Source: Aplysia californica | Lineage: Eukaryota > Mollusca > Gastropoda > Aplysiida > Aplysiidae | Direction of reading: 5' to 3' | Assembly (NCBI RefSeq): GCF_000002075.1 | Contig: NW_004797761.1 | Coordinates: 158,431-222,430, forward strand | Length of the DNA: 64,000 nucleotides | Shown here: in pieces, positions 1-11,433 of the stretch | Layout: every line of letters starts with the position of its first letter | Position numbering within the stretch: the stretch's first letter is position 1 | The notes under the pieces: generated by a model | Told to the model about the DNA's origin: nothing | Seen by the model: the letters and a program-made list of their open reading frames with translations, nothing else | Database searches by the model: none | Translations under genes and position numbers: made by a program

Positions 1-2
1 CT

Positions 3-203
3 GAGAGTCCGCAAAGTACCCAAGACTCAGAGCAGAGAACTGTCTCAGAAAAGAGACATTCTGGTGACTTGCTCAGCAGATCCTGGATCCTGTCTTCACC
101 CTCGTCTGGCACATCGGACCGTATCTTTAGTTTAAAAAATATCCAATCTATTGTATATTCTGTTAGAGAACAATTCATTGCAGAACACCACTGGCTGTTC
201 TAG
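3..203 (+). CDS. possible 3' coding end of a gene entering from the left
   Basis: An open frame of 66 codons runs from the window edge to a TAG at 201-203. It is rich in Ser, Glu and Arg and shows no domain I recognise. An AATAAA at 314-319, about 110 bp after the stop, would suit the 3' end of a transcript. Another frame is also open for the first 135 bases, so chance is a serious alternative. The function is unknown and the call is weak. Confidence 0.2.
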   Translation, partial: ESPQSTQDSEQRTVSEKRHSGDLLSRSWILSSPSSGTSDRIFSLKNIQSIVYSVREQFIAEHHWLF

Positions 204-2146
204 ATATCTACATCATCATGTCACTGAACATGTTCAACTCATTACCGCTTTCCGTTCATTAAAATCTTATTTCCCAACTCACTATTTTCAAAATGTGAAC
301 AAAAACCAGTCGAAATAAATACCAAACAGTTTATAAGATAAAAAAACCCAAGGCAAAACTGCCATTATGAAATTCAAAGTAGATTTAGGCATCTCTATCA
401 GCGAGTTGAACAGTGCGCTCTTTCTTCCTGTCGTTTGTTTACGCTTTTAAACGCGCATCTAGCTGGTTACCAAGGGGAGCCAGTTGGAACGAAAATGAGG
501 CTGTTGTCTCGTCTTGTCTTAGTCCGTCTTGGATAAAATACAAAGAGGTTATAAATAGAACTCGGGGGGGTCTTAGCTGTGACGTCACGAGTGTCAAACT
601 TGCTTCTATCGCGGATTAAAGATACTACTATTGCTAAAATGTACTCATGGGAATTTTTGTGATTGTTTATTTTTAAATAAGCCAGATAATCTCCAAATAA
701 TGCGAATAGGGCCTTTATATAGTGAGACCATATGGGTGAGTAAAATTCATAAAAAAAATTAATGAGATAGGCTTGATGATCACTTCTTAAGATAAAAAAA
801 CCCCGTAATTTTATTGAAATCTTTTGCTCTGCGTCGCCCAAACAGTAGGCCTATGTCTAGATTTTGTACCACTGACCACAACAAGGTACGTGCTCGTATC
901 GGCCCTCTGAAACCAGGAATGTGACTGAGAAGCAGCTACATGTAAAAGCTTCAGCTGCAACTCTAGGAAACTTTCAAGGCTGGCTGAACGGAAAAGAACA
1001 ACGGTTGATGTTGTTGAGATTAGAGAATATAAAGTGGCCAACCAGGCCTAACTACTCACCAATAAGGCGGCGTAATATTCATTCTCATATGCGGAACCGA
1101 TGCTAAACAGCATGTGCAATAGCAGCAGCAAGGGTTCATAGAAGGTGGAGTGTTGTGTAGCAAACACCATTGCCAACCAGCGCCAATTTAAAAAAATATT
1201 GTGAACATTTAAAATAAACGGGCTAATTATGTAAGTGTTGCATTTTAAAATGGTGTCAGTATATAATTATTTTTGCCCGATGTTGAATAACATTCTTTGA
1301 GTGTGCGCACATGATCCATACATTGGGTGATTTACAGCACCCAAGCCTACAATTAATTGCTCATTTTGAGATAATAGAGAATTAAAATATCAAATAATTA
1401 ACCCAGTCTTAACCTCCTTCATACTCTAGAAAGACCTAAGCTTTGCATCCTTAGAAGGAGAGTGTAGACAACATGACATAATAGCAATCCATTTTGTAAA
1501 TATGAAATTGTTCTTTTTCTTAACAAACTCAATTATTCATTTTGTCTCCCTCTGCTCATCCTCCACTCCACCAGGGAAAAACAAACCATACCTTATAATA
1601 TATTACATCTCTCTGTTCATATTGTAGCCCAAATTTAAGTGCATTTATGTTTTCCACAATCAGTCAGCAGGTGCAGTATTGTGTATGCATGTATGTTATA
1701 TGATTAAACAACAACAGCAAACTAAAAGAAAACTTAAAATATAACTGAACCGAGCTTCAAACTCTATGAAGACCTAGGCGTTGCGAGGGACCCGCAGTGT
1801 GACAGCACTGTTTCTAATCCTCTAAAAAAGGCGACAAAAGCGAGCCGAGTGCGTCCGCGCAGCCATAGTGAGTTTACGTTCACAGCTGCGACCTCAGTAC
1901 TATTATAACCTCTTTGATAAAATATTAAATAGGCTTAGCGTAAGAATATAATTTACTATGAACTTTAGCAACTCTGGTTTGCCCATAGAGTCACCCCTTT
2001 TAAACATGGGTTTGCCAGAGCCACACGGCCAGAGCATTCTTCTGCGCCACATTCTAAAACCAAATTCGAGATTTGTAGTGAAATTATAGATCTATTTCAC
2101 TCCAAATCTCGATTTTGGTTTTATATATAATATAGATCTATATTAT
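204..2146. other. intergenic, no gene seen
   Basis: AT-rich sequence with several short frames on both strands but no recognisable protein, RNA gene or clear repeat boundary. The scattered GATCTA-type words recur through the whole window. Confidence 0.5.
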
Positions 2147-3055
2147 CCTTTCCTGCTCTCTAACCTGTCCCCGTAGGATTATGCGATTGTGCGGCCGCGT
2201 TTTTTCGCGTAATTCTGCAACATTTGCATAATTTTGGATTATCCGCGTTTTTTCACGTTTTTTCCCTTTTTATTCACAAAATGTTAATTAACGTCTCGCC
2301 ATGTGACTAAAGGGACGTAATCACCGTAATAAGTCTCATTTAAGTGAAGAGTTGGTTATTTCCCTTGTTAGAAGATCTGGTCATTGCTTGTGATTTTGTT
2401 CCTTGAGATGTTCAATTTTTCAATCCATCAAAAGTTGTTGTTCTCATGTCTGCTGATGTTTCATGTTTGACAGGTGTCCCTGGTTTTTAGTAATGTGCCA
2501 GTATCAGAGGTCCAGATATCCTTTTTTAAACATTTCTTTTTAAAGATTTTCTTACCTCTAGATCTAGATCTACAGCTGAAAGTTACAGAGATTATTATTT
2601 TTGGTTGTTTTTTTTCTAATTTTTTTTACTGATGTGTATTGTTTTCTTTTCCAAATACACAACATATTACTGATGCTGAAATGTTCTGTTTTCAATTTTC
2701 CTTTACAGAAAACATGAAAATCATGAAACTTGGTGTTGAAAAAGTGCAAAACATGTCGCGGATGTTGTTACTGTAACTTGCATAAGTTTTGCATAATTTA
2801 GCTTTTTTGTGCATAATTTGGCCTTCTAAATTTGCATAATTCTACGGGGGCAGTCTAACAATGGTCTGTCGTCTGCTTTCGTCTCCACTTTCTGCCCCCA
2901 CATCCCAACACATTTGCCCCCTCCGCTGGGCTACTGACTCTTTCAGCAGCCTTTCTACTGCTACTGCTACCCCTTAGCTCCTTCTTACTGCTGTCTTTCA
3001 GCCACACCCCTGATCTTATGAGGTAAGATCTATACCTAGCCTTCTCGGATAAGGA
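2147..3055 (+). repeat. SINE family R2, partial copy split by a DNA transposon
   Basis: The two flanks (2147-2164 and 2854-3055) align together with the R2 copy at 57391-57933, around 57508-57710. Shared words include CCTTTCCTGCTC before the insertion and CGTCTGCTTTC after it, then the AAGATCT and CTTCTCGGATAAG blocks. The tRNA-like head and the 3' tail are absent here. The interruption is the CTG-family element at 2165-2853. Confidence 0.75.
2165..2853. mobile_element. CTG-family non-autonomous DNA transposon, copy A
   Basis: The left end starts CTGTCCCCGTAGGATTATGC. The reverse complement of the right end starts CTGCCCCCGTAGAATTATGC. It is flanked by identical TCTAAC (2159-2164 and 2854-2859), a 6-bp target duplication. 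Removing the element and one TCTAAC restores R2 sequence, as seen in the R2 copy near 57515, so the boundaries are confirmed by a paralogous empty site. Subterminal arrays of TGCATAATTT-like words and a TGCGGCCGCGTTTTTT block are present. There is no transposase frame. Confidence 0.85.
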
Positions 3056-3131
3056 CGAAAAATCTCGAAGAAAGGAACCCGGGACTTTGAATGAGTGGTG
3101 CCTCCAGGCCACGAGAGCCCACGAGAGGTAG

Positions 3132-3285
3132 TAACTGTTCACTGTTTTGTTTACTCAGCCTAATCTGCCACAAAGTAACAATGAACGTTAACGTAAACCT
3201 GTCACATAAGCCAATAAGCGTCGCTCATTCTCCGAGTGGTGGCGACCCATTGTTTTACCATGACATTCGGTCTCCATCGTCCTTA
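3132..3285 (-). repeat. internal fragment of MITE family R5
   Basis: The reverse complement of 50020-50160, inside the full R5 copy, aligns along this stretch. Shared words include AAGCGTCGCTC, GTGGTGGCGACCCAT and TGTTTTACCAT. Neither terminal repeat is present. Confidence 0.6.
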
Positions 3286-4370
3286 TGAGCAACACCAAAA
3301 GAGCTAACCAAAAAACAACAAAAAGAAAACAAAAATCCTTTTGAATTCGCCTTACGGCAGTCCTAAGTCGGAGATCAGCCCCGGTAATTGGGACCTCAAC
3401 GGGGAATGTACAGACAATTTTCACAATCTCAAAGATACGAGGTGTGTCTCAGAATAAAGTTTCCCTGTCATGCTGTCCTCACATATAATTATAAATCACC
3501 TTGTATTTGGTATCAAAGGAAAGCTTATTCAAATACCTATTCAACGTAGGAACCATCAAGTTCAAGACATTTCTCCATTTGATGTTCCCAGCGGTCAAAG
3601 ACAGTGGTCAGTGATCGTTTGTCTGGCCCCTCGGAAAATTGCATTTTTGAAATAGAAAAATTGCAAAAAATTGCAAGGTAAACCGCCTAAAAATTGCAAC
3701 CTTCCCATCCCATCCCAGGCAAATTAGTACGGGCTTAACATTTTTAGTTTAAAAAACATGACAATTTTGAGTACCGGTAGCATAAAAGCAGCACAGCCTT
3801 TAAAAAAATCATGACAAACAATACAAATTCATCAAATGTTATTAACAACATTTACTAGTAACAACACACGAGTACGTTAACAATAAAGTTATCGACCATG
3901 ATAACGCGTGACACAAAATAACGGAACTCTCGGTTTTCGTAATAACTTTTATAAGAAGGCATAACATTTGAAGAAATTTAGCACATACCGGGTAGCCTAC
4001 TTGGTTCATGCAAAAATCTAGAAGTGTAGTATGAGGTTTAGTCTATAAAAAACAAAAAAATTGACGAGAGATTTTCGAAGCAACCTCTAAATGCAAAATA
4101 AGCTTATGCTTCAATCAAACCAGATCCTGTTCTATTTTTCTCTTGAAACCTTCGATACACCTGTAATCTGTATTTAGATCTATTTCAGATATTTTCTGTT
4201 TTAAAAACGGCTTGGTATTGTTTTAACACTAAGTCAAATCGTAAAATACAGCACATTTCCCCCCCCCATTTATAAACAATAGTAATACATGTACTAATGT
4301 AGATCTAGATCATTTCTATAGCACCCACTCCCGTGTGAACGCAGCTTATTAAGGCGTTTCACATAACGGG

Positions 4371-4831
4371 GTGTTTACGTACACGGTACACGGGCATCTA
4401 GCCTCAGTGTCTACGTACACGGTAACCGGCAAGCGGGCATGTAGTCTCAGTGTCACGTATACGGTAACCAGGCAGTTAAGAATTCCAAGTTCAGTTTTCG
4501 TCATCCTGTGTTGCCTTCAACACCAGCCCTCCCCTGACTGTACATTTTAAAAAAATCAATAATTCTCCCATTCCGGAGCCCTATACTTCGTAGCCCACAG
4601 ACTTTGAATGAACTTTGGTGACCCCAACCGATACTCACAATGTGATGCGAAAGCAGAGGTTCACTGACCGGTAACGATGGCGAGCCCGACAAGACGCGTG
4701 TATAACTTTCTTTTTTTATTTCAACAAGTGACAGCACAGGACAAATATTGGTTAAATTTCATTCCGGTGGGTTACCGTGTACGTAGATAGCCTACTGAGA
4801 CTAGGTGCCCGGTTACCGTGTTTGTAGACAC
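4371..4831. mobile_element. palindrome-ended element E nested in copy D
   Basis: The left arm carries three imperfect copies of a unit of about 40 bp built on TACGTACACGGTAACCGG and TAGTCTCAGTGT (4371-4475). The right arm (4765-4831) has two copies in inverse orientation. This gives an element of about 460 bp with inverted, internally tandem termini. No target duplication or coding frame is evident, so its class is open. Confidence 0.6.
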
Positions 4832-4857
4832 ATGCATCATGTACGAACAATATTCAC

Positions 4858-4912
4858 GCGCGCGCACTCACACGCACACACACTCAGTACACCTCACACA
4901 CGCACACACCTA
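4858..4912. repeat. CA-rich microsatellite
   Basis: Interrupted CACACA/CGCACA tract inside copy D. Confidence 0.8.
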
Positions 4913-6227
4913 CTTTCTTATTACACGCGCACGCTTACACATATTAGGTAAAGGCCTAACCCAGAGAAGGCTACCTTCTCGGCCTAGCCTATGTCTCAGT
5001 TCGTGTTGTACATGATGCATTCTGGCCTGAATTTCCGGTTACAAATGTATAGCTTTTAGAGTACGCACAGTAGGCTTGAGCTGGGCTGATACCATGATTT
5101 ACGTAGGCCTATCGGCTCTGTATTCGCACCGTTTCGTATGAAAAATTCGGATAAAATTAAAACGTTGATGTATTTTTGCCTAAAATTGCAAGAAATTGCG
5201 AAATTTGCAAAAAATTGCGGGTTTATTGCGGAACTCGAAGAAAAACGCGGCCGCACGCAAGACCGCGATTTCCTGGAGGGCCAGGTTTGTCCAGGGTCCC
5301 GAGTGCCTTTCTCATGGCCTCTTGAATCTGGTCCTCGTCTTCAAATCGCCAACCTCGCAGCATTTCTTTCACCTTGGGGAAGAGGTGGAAGTTGCATAGG
5401 GCGAGATCAGGCGAATTGGGCGGGTGCACCATTGATTCCCACGAGTAGCCCTCAAAAAGCTCGTTCACAACTCTGGACTTGTGAACAGGCGCGTTGTTAT
5501 AATGCAGGATTACGCCTTCTTCAAGCAAAGCAGGGTTTTTTTCTGGATCGCAGGTCTCAGCTTGTCTTTGAGGACGAACTTGTAGTAGTCACCATTGACA
5601 GTTACTCCAGGTGTGACTAGCCAGCTAAGTATGAAGCCACTCATGTCGAAAACCCCCCAAGGTGCATCAACTTTCTCTACCCATGTTTTCTGTGTGCCCT
5701 TCATCTTTCATGTCAGACCTCCCACCTTCAACCTCCCAGATCCATTTCCTTACTGTTTGAATTGATGAGGCATTATTTATTCCCTGTTAGTTTGTAAAGA
5801 TCACCATGGGTTTCAACTGCAGACTTGCCGAGAAGAGTTGAAAATTTGATTACAACTCGGACATCGTAGCATGAGACGGTTGCACCAATGTTTTGCTCTG
5901 CCATTTTCCTCGGATTTGCCTTGGAGAAAGTGCAGAAGTACACCACACTTGACACGTCACAGCTCTATGACCCGTTCACCAAAGCACTTGCAATTTGGCG
6001 TTGATATTTCTTAGACATGGTGTCATGACCTCACAAACTTTAGTGGCTGTTGGTAGGGTACTTTGAGTTTTATTGAGGAGGGAAACTTTATTCTGAGACA
6101 GACCTCGTAGAATCGCCAGATTTATCAATGATATTAGTATTAGAAAATGGATGCTCAAGAACAAATCGAAATTACTTGAGGATAAGACCGAAATATTATT
6201 TATTCGTAGCAGCGCACGTAATGAAAT

Positions 6228-6617
6228 ACTCCTGGGGCAGTGCCACTGACTGAAGTGTCTTTAAGCCATTCCCAAGGGGGGCATTTCTCGTTCAAGCATA
6301 GTAGAATTGTAAATGGGCTGACTCATGTCACTCTCTTAACCGTACCTGATCTACTACAGGGAACTGCTGCTTTTTCTTACCTGATCCTTACTACTGTCAT
6401 TTTCCTCTATTTCTTTTGTATGTTTGTCACTCTCTTGTGACCTGCTATTTTGGGGTGCCTTGATAGTCGAAGCAGACCTCGTGCTGTTGAAGCTAGAGAG
6501 GTGAGCAGTCTAAGTCTGATTCCATGTAAAGACTTCTCTGTTGACACCCACCCCTTGGCGCTCTTATGACCTTATGCAGTTGCGAGCGCTGTAAAACCCT
6601 CTACTTATAAAAAATGC
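6228..6617 (+). mobile_element. SINE family R1, copy 1
   Basis: A 390-bp insertion starting ACTCCTGGGGCAGTGCC and ending in the R1 tail (GACCTTATGCAG, then GCGAGCGCTGTAAAACC) plus an A-rich end. It is flanked by AATGAAAT (6220-6227 and 6618-6625). Removing it restores the LINE frame as SARNEIDNISIN, so the boundaries are exact. No tRNA-like A or B box is visible in the head. Confidence 0.88.
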
Positions 6618-7527
6618 AATGAAATCGACAATATCAGTATAAACATCAATGGCCACGAAATATCAGCCCAAACTAAAATATTAAAAAAATTAGGTTACAG
6701 GTATAGTGCTAGATCAAGATGTGTCAATGAAATCCCATGTAATCTTTGTAAAAATATATATCTCCGAAAGAATAAAATAGGGAGCATTAGATTAGAAAAT
6801 AACTATCTGTTGATGTCACCAAAACTTTAATAACATCACTTATATTGTCAAGGCTTGATTACTGCAATTCCTTACTTGCTGGTGCACATGACGAACAGTA
6901 AAGTTAAAACAACTACAAAGAGTTCCAAATATTGTTGCCAAAATAATTATTAAGAAAATAAAGCATGATCATGTGACTCTTATTTTTAAAGAACTACACT
7001 GGCTCCCGGTGAAAGAGCGTATCATATATAAAATCTGTTTAACTTGCTACAAGTGCTTTACACAACGATCTATCACCTGACTACCTAAAACAGTTTTTAA
7101 CACCCTATTGTACAACCTGGAACGCTCAGATCATCAAGTGACAAAACAACCCTTGTTAAGCCTATAATAAATTACAAATCATGGGGCCAACGCTCTTTTT
7201 TCATATTTTGCCCAACTTGTTTGAAATAGGCTTCCAAAAACTATCAGAGAAGCAGAAAATCTAGAAATTTTAAATAAAAAACTAAAACTAAAAGCATTTC
7301 TATTTTCATCATATTTCGATTAGACAGAATACACCCTAGCTGTAGATCGTCGAGAGTTTCTTCGTGCGTATGTGTGTATGTATGTGCGTGGGTGCGTGAG
7401 CATGTGTGTACACGCGTACGTCATACTATGTGCCAATAAAATGTATTTGTAATTCCGTAATATGTTTCATGTTGAGCGCATAGAGCATTGTATAAATGGA
7501 TATGCGCTATATAAATGCAATCCATTA

Positions 7528-7680
7528 TTATTATTATCATTATAATAATAATAATAATTATTATTTTCATTATCGTTGTTATTATTGTTATTATTATTAT
7601 TGTTATCGTTTTTAAAAAATTAGTATTATTATTATCATTATTATTATTATTATTATCATTATTATTATTGTTTGCTTTCT
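7528..7680. repeat. TTA/TTG trinucleotide microsatellite
   Basis: Interrupted (TTA)n directly after the LINE 3' tail, consistent with expansion from a simple-repeat LINE terminus. Confidence 0.9.
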
Positions 7681-8714
7681 TCATTTTGATCATTCTAGCT
7701 TAAGACGCCCATTTGTGTTATACGGCACCTTTTCTCGTTGACAATGGGTGGCATAACACAACATTGCTCAACTGTAGCTTCGTTAATTTTTCTATATGTA
7801 TATTTCTTTTTAGATTTAAAATAGTTGCACCACTCTCTCTTATTTCGTACAACACCAATATCTGGCCTTGCGTAGATTAGATCTATAAGATATATTAAAT
7901 CGTTATGGGTACATGTATTGACATTTGAAAGTTTGGAATGCTGAACACGAAGGTACTGGGGCCAGGTACAAAAGCACTTAATATGACTTTTATCAACAAG
8001 AGCATGTCTGAATTTAATCTCTCCCCGACATTTGCAGTGTTGTTCCTTTTAGTCCAGTCGTTTCAAAATGTAGGCCGTTATTGCCTCGAAATGATACCGG
8101 TACAATGTATTAAACAATGACGTACGAGAGAACCCGTTTTCATCCCACACTTTTCATCATTTTTTAACTTCGACCGTACCCGTTTTCATCACCCCCTTTT
8201 CATTTTTGAACTTCGTAGTAAAAATCGTAGTAGGCCTACCGTATCCGTTTTCGTCCCATACTTTTCATTTTTGAACTTCATAGTAGTTTTTTTTTTTAGT
8301 AGGCTACATTACCCGTTTTCGTCCCACCCAAGATCCTACTGGATCTTTGGTCTCTCATCAATTCAAATAATTACATTTATAAGTTATTGCAGTTGCCACT
8401 CCGATTCCAAAATGGTTTGACGACGTGAAGGGAGAATTCATTGTTATCATACCAACAGGGAGGTGAAAAACGTGAGGATTTCGTGAAGAATGAAATTTTT
8501 GTGTTAAAAGTTTGCAAAATAAAACAATTTAATTTCGACACATAGAGTCCTTTAAATGAGCCTATCGTCAAAAAAATTGCCATAAATCCAGGGTAAAACT
8601 TTGTACATGTTCACAGTTAACCTGCCGCTGTCTCAGGAGATGATAAGCTGAAATTTCCAGCAAACAGCAGAAATAAAATACGATACGTCTCAGAATATCA
8701 CCTAATCCGCTCAT

Positions 8715-8716
<2 letters not shown>

Positions 8717-8803
<87 letters not shown>

Positions 8804-8805
8804 GG
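8717..8805. repeat. (GA)n microsatellite followed by a G run
   Basis: Pure GA repeat to 8793, then an uninterrupted run of G. Confidence 0.95.
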
Positions 8806-8838
8806 TCCGATTAGAGGTATCGCATGGTACTCACTTAT

Positions 8839-9017
8839 CTGTCCCCGTGGTTTTATATACCCCGCATAATTTAGCAAAAACTGATCATTTTTTGCACAAT
8901 TTCTGATTATTTTCCTTTGTCATTCTTTGTTAAAATTAACAGAATCGCATGATTTCACATTTTTGGGCTCAGTTTGCATAATTTCAGAATTTTTCTTGCA
9001 TAAAACGACGGGGACAG
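8839..9017. mobile_element. CTG-family MITE, copy B
   Basis: A 179-bp element. The left end reads CTGTCCCCGTGGTTTTAT and the reverse complement of the right end CTGTCCCCGTCGTTTTAT. Flanks are ACTTAT (8833-8838) and ACTTAA (9018-9023), a 6-bp duplication with one difference. The interior repeats GCATAATTT-like words and has no coding capacity. Confidence 0.85.
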
Positions 9018-9589
9018 ACTTAAAATATCATATTGCAAAGGTGGGGCGCAAACGGGCAAAATCGTGTCTGAAGAAAATGGGACGAAAACGGGGAGCGAAA
9101 TGAAGATGTGGGACGAAAAATGCACCGGTGACATAGGCCTACAGGCTTACACTTACAGTATAACATGTCCCTTCTTTAGTCTTTCATAACTCGTGATGCT
9201 GCTGGTTTTGTGATTTACGTACGGCCTCTCTCACCACCACCAGATTATATTTTTGTACCATTCAAACTGGAGGCCTTGATCTAGTCCACGATACAACAAA
9301 GGTTTTTTTTTCTCGGTTTGTTTTGTTTGGACAGTTTATTCGTTTTCCTATGACTTTGATGCAATCTTGGTGTTGAAACATTGTCAAGAACGGGGAGGTC
9401 AAAATCTACTCTTGCCGATTATTGTCAGTCTTCAGGCAACAATGACATGGTAGACATATATGGCTTTGGAAGCAAGGTAAACGCGTCTTTCTTGTAGCAC
9501 GTCGTCACGACTACTCAAAAGTCCTCTCCCTCACCCCCCCCCTTTCCCTGAACTGAGAGCCCCGGTGTGCTTGGTCAGCTTGTTAAGTA

Positions 9590-9875
9590 ACATCGGTGAC
9601 CTTGTGGTATGCTCTCCGACTCGCAACCGTAAAGTTGTGGGTTCGAATCCCGCCAGGGGCCTTTCGTTGTGTTCTTGGGAAACGCACTTTACACGAATTT
9701 CCTACACTTCACACAGGAGGAAATAGTAACTGGATACAGACAGCGAAAGATCTTGTCATTTTGTTAGTGTCTTGAGTCTGAGTGCGTGCAATCCGTAGCT
9801 AGCTGCACTACATGCTTCCCGGGAATCTGAAAGTGTTTCTGAGTGTTCTGATAATAAAGATTGCATTTTTGTTTT
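9590..9875 (+). mobile_element. tRNA-derived SINE family S1, copy a
   Basis: The head carries a Pol III B-box-like GGTTCGAATCC (about 9639-9649) after an A-box-like region. A central block follows with TTGGGAAACGCACTTTACACGAA and TCCTACACTTCACACAGG, shared with the copy at 43455. The centre resembles the conserved core of widespread metazoan SINEs; that family link is from memory and unverified. Confidence 0.7.
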
Positions 9876-10377
9876 GGGAGAGCTTAAGTAGGCTTACTCT
9901 GGGAAAAAGGGTTGGACTTCATAAACTAGGTGACCTGTACAGATAATATACATGTGGCAGACACTTTACCTTCCCCGAAACTCTAAATACCGGTAACCGA
10001 CTAAAATCAGTATTGAACTCGGCACAGTGAGTTTGGGCTTGTTATTCATATAAGACAGCCGGGATTTTCACGACATGTGGAAAAAAAATAATTGGCGCCT
10101 CTGTCGTGGGAAAAAAAAGAATTCGCGCGTTTTCACGATATGTCGAAGGCTCTTACCGCAGAGATCTAGGCCTATTAGATTGTAGACCTAGATCTAGTTT
10201 CCTATTTTGGACATGTTCTACCGCCATTAAGGTGTCAAAACTTCCGGATTTGTGATGGGCGCCGAGAGTGCTTCCAAATTTCCCATGCGAAACCCGTAGC
10301 CTACATCCCGAAATTCTGTACTTACCGCATCATCATCTATGCAGCAACATGTTTTAATAAGAAACAACTACAACTTT

Positions 10378-10380
<3 letters not shown>

Positions 10381-10434
<54 letters not shown>

Positions 10435-10444
10435 TAGAGTAGAG
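10381..10444. repeat. (GA)n then (AGAGT)n microsatellite
   Basis: GA repeat to 10429 followed by three AGAGT units. Confidence 0.95.
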
Positions 10445-11201
10445 GGCACTTGCCTTTCTAGGTTATTAGGTTTGGTGATAACCGTACAGTCAGGACTGAT
10501 GTTCCCCAATTTGCGTAGCCAACTGTCAGATGACAAATTGAATACATGTAGCGGCAATGGAAAAATGCTATTTTCAACTCTCGGAATGCTTTAAAAATCT
10601 GTCATTAAAAGTCCCATTCCATGTTTTTTGTTTTGCATCTGAGCTCTACTTTCACGTCTCTTGAAAGAAGAGCCTTTTTACAAGTACATGTACAAGAACA
10701 TGTAGATCTAGACTCTAATTTTTAAAAGTGCGCAGGAAGATCTAGACCTATGTCACAGTAGGGTCAAAGAGTAGGCCTAGATTCTAGTTCTAGGTCTGGC
10801 CTTCACCTGCAGTCGTTCACCACTTAGCCAGAGAGAGCTCTGAAAATACCGACTGCCTTTTTAAAAATTATAATCACTTCTTCTTACATAATAATTAATG
10901 TGTGCATTTTTTTTTATTTCAAGTCAACACCAAATTAAAATACAATGCACTTTGATTGACCTATAACATTACGTCAGCGGAACCATTGTAGCCTACATGT
11001 ACTAAAAGGTGATAGCATGCAATTGAAGCATTGTGGTAACTTTTACGACCTTTTTCTAAAAAAATGAAATACCATAATTATTATTCTGGCCAAACAGGTC
11101 ACATACGCAGTGGATGTCTTTTCTTCACAACTAGTGATACTAGGCCCTATTAATACTACATGTACTCACTTGCGCAGTGAGAGAGGCCCGCATAGTCTAT
11201 T

Positions 11202-11238
11202 ACCATTGATTCTCTACTAGAGAATCTTTGGTAATAAT
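11202..11238. repeat. short near-perfect palindrome
   Basis: ATTACCA and TGGTAAT arms enclose GATTCTCTA and TAGAGAATC around a one-base centre. It could fold as a hairpin but has no other support as a functional site. Confidence 0.6.
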
Positions 11239-11433
11239 CCGAGTCCTCTGGGAAGGATAAAAATACATTGTACTAGGTAATTCCCATCAACTATCCCAGT
11301 CAGTCTGGACTGGCCCTGCTCGGCAGGATCGAAGCAGCTCGCTTCCTATGTCGACAGGGACGTATACAAAATTAGAGAATGAGAGTGGAAGCCCATGACA
11401 TTCTGGGCATGAAATCATGAGGAAGTTTCACAT

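Larger units (their letters stand above)
3623..5284. mobile_element. CTG-family DNA transposon, long copy D
   Basis: Its ends are CTGGCCCCTCGG and, reverse complemented, CTGGCCCTCCAGG. It is flanked by GTTTGT (3617-3622 and 5285-5290). Taking it out restores the mariner reading frame through LDKRSLTTVFDRW, which proves both the boundaries and the 6-bp duplication. The right end shares TGCGGCCGCGTTTTT and the spacing around it with copy A, and both carry arrays of TTGCAAATTT-like words. At 1662 bp it is the longest copy, but no transposase frame was found. It contains element E. Confidence 0.85.
3438..6107 (-). mobile_element. mariner-like DNA transposon with a large nested insertion
   Basis: Terminal inverted repeats start CGAGGTGTGTCTCAGAATAA on the left and CGAGGTCTGTCTCAGAATAA on the reverse complement of the right, flanked by TA (3436-3437 and 6108-6109). 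The minus strand holds transposase pieces: a helix-turn-helix-like start (about 5895-5775), FDMSG with the first catalytic Asp (about 5645), HPPNSPDLALCNFHLFPKVK (about 5400) and a C-terminus with TTVFDRWEHQMEKC (about 3590). The usual HDNAP second Asp is read as HYNNAP. Part of the middle of the gene is missing. Without the insertion the element is about 1.0 kb, short for mariner, so it is immobile on its own. Confidence 0.88.
3397..7527 (+). mobile_element. CR1/L2-group LINE, 3' half, decayed and multiply invaded
   Basis: The 3' part of a non-LTR retrotransposon, read in pieces. ISKIE-like sequence ends at 3437. After the mariner it continues with IRKWMLKNKSKLLEDKTE (6110-6219). After the R1 SINE it resumes with INGHEISAQTK (6626 on), then LDYCNSLLAG, LHWLPVKERIIYKI and KLKLKAFLFSSYF near 7270-7322. 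These are reverse-transcriptase C-terminal motifs of CR1/L2-type LINEs. Several frameshifts and stops are present. The tail (7478-7527) contains GCGCTATATAAATGCAATCC and runs into a TTA microsatellite. The upstream boundary is uncertain. Confidence 0.75.
8128..9117. mobile_element. unclassified element with inverted arms of CCCGTTTTCGTCCCA units
   Basis: The left arm (8128-8335) holds three or four imperfect copies of a unit starting CCCGTTTTCGTCCCA and followed by CTTTTCATTTTTGAACTTCG. The right arm (about 9063-9117) carries the same words in reverse complement (TGGGACGAAAACGGG). A GA microsatellite and CTG-family copy B lie between. Exact ends and target duplication could not be fixed. Confidence 0.45.

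Noticed and set aside
5138-5620. 160-codon plus-strand frame
   Set aside because: It is the antisense shadow of the mariner transposase on the minus strand plus the end of copy D.
7421-7703. Asn- and Ile-rich frames
   Set aside because: They are readings of the TTA microsatellite after the LINE tail.
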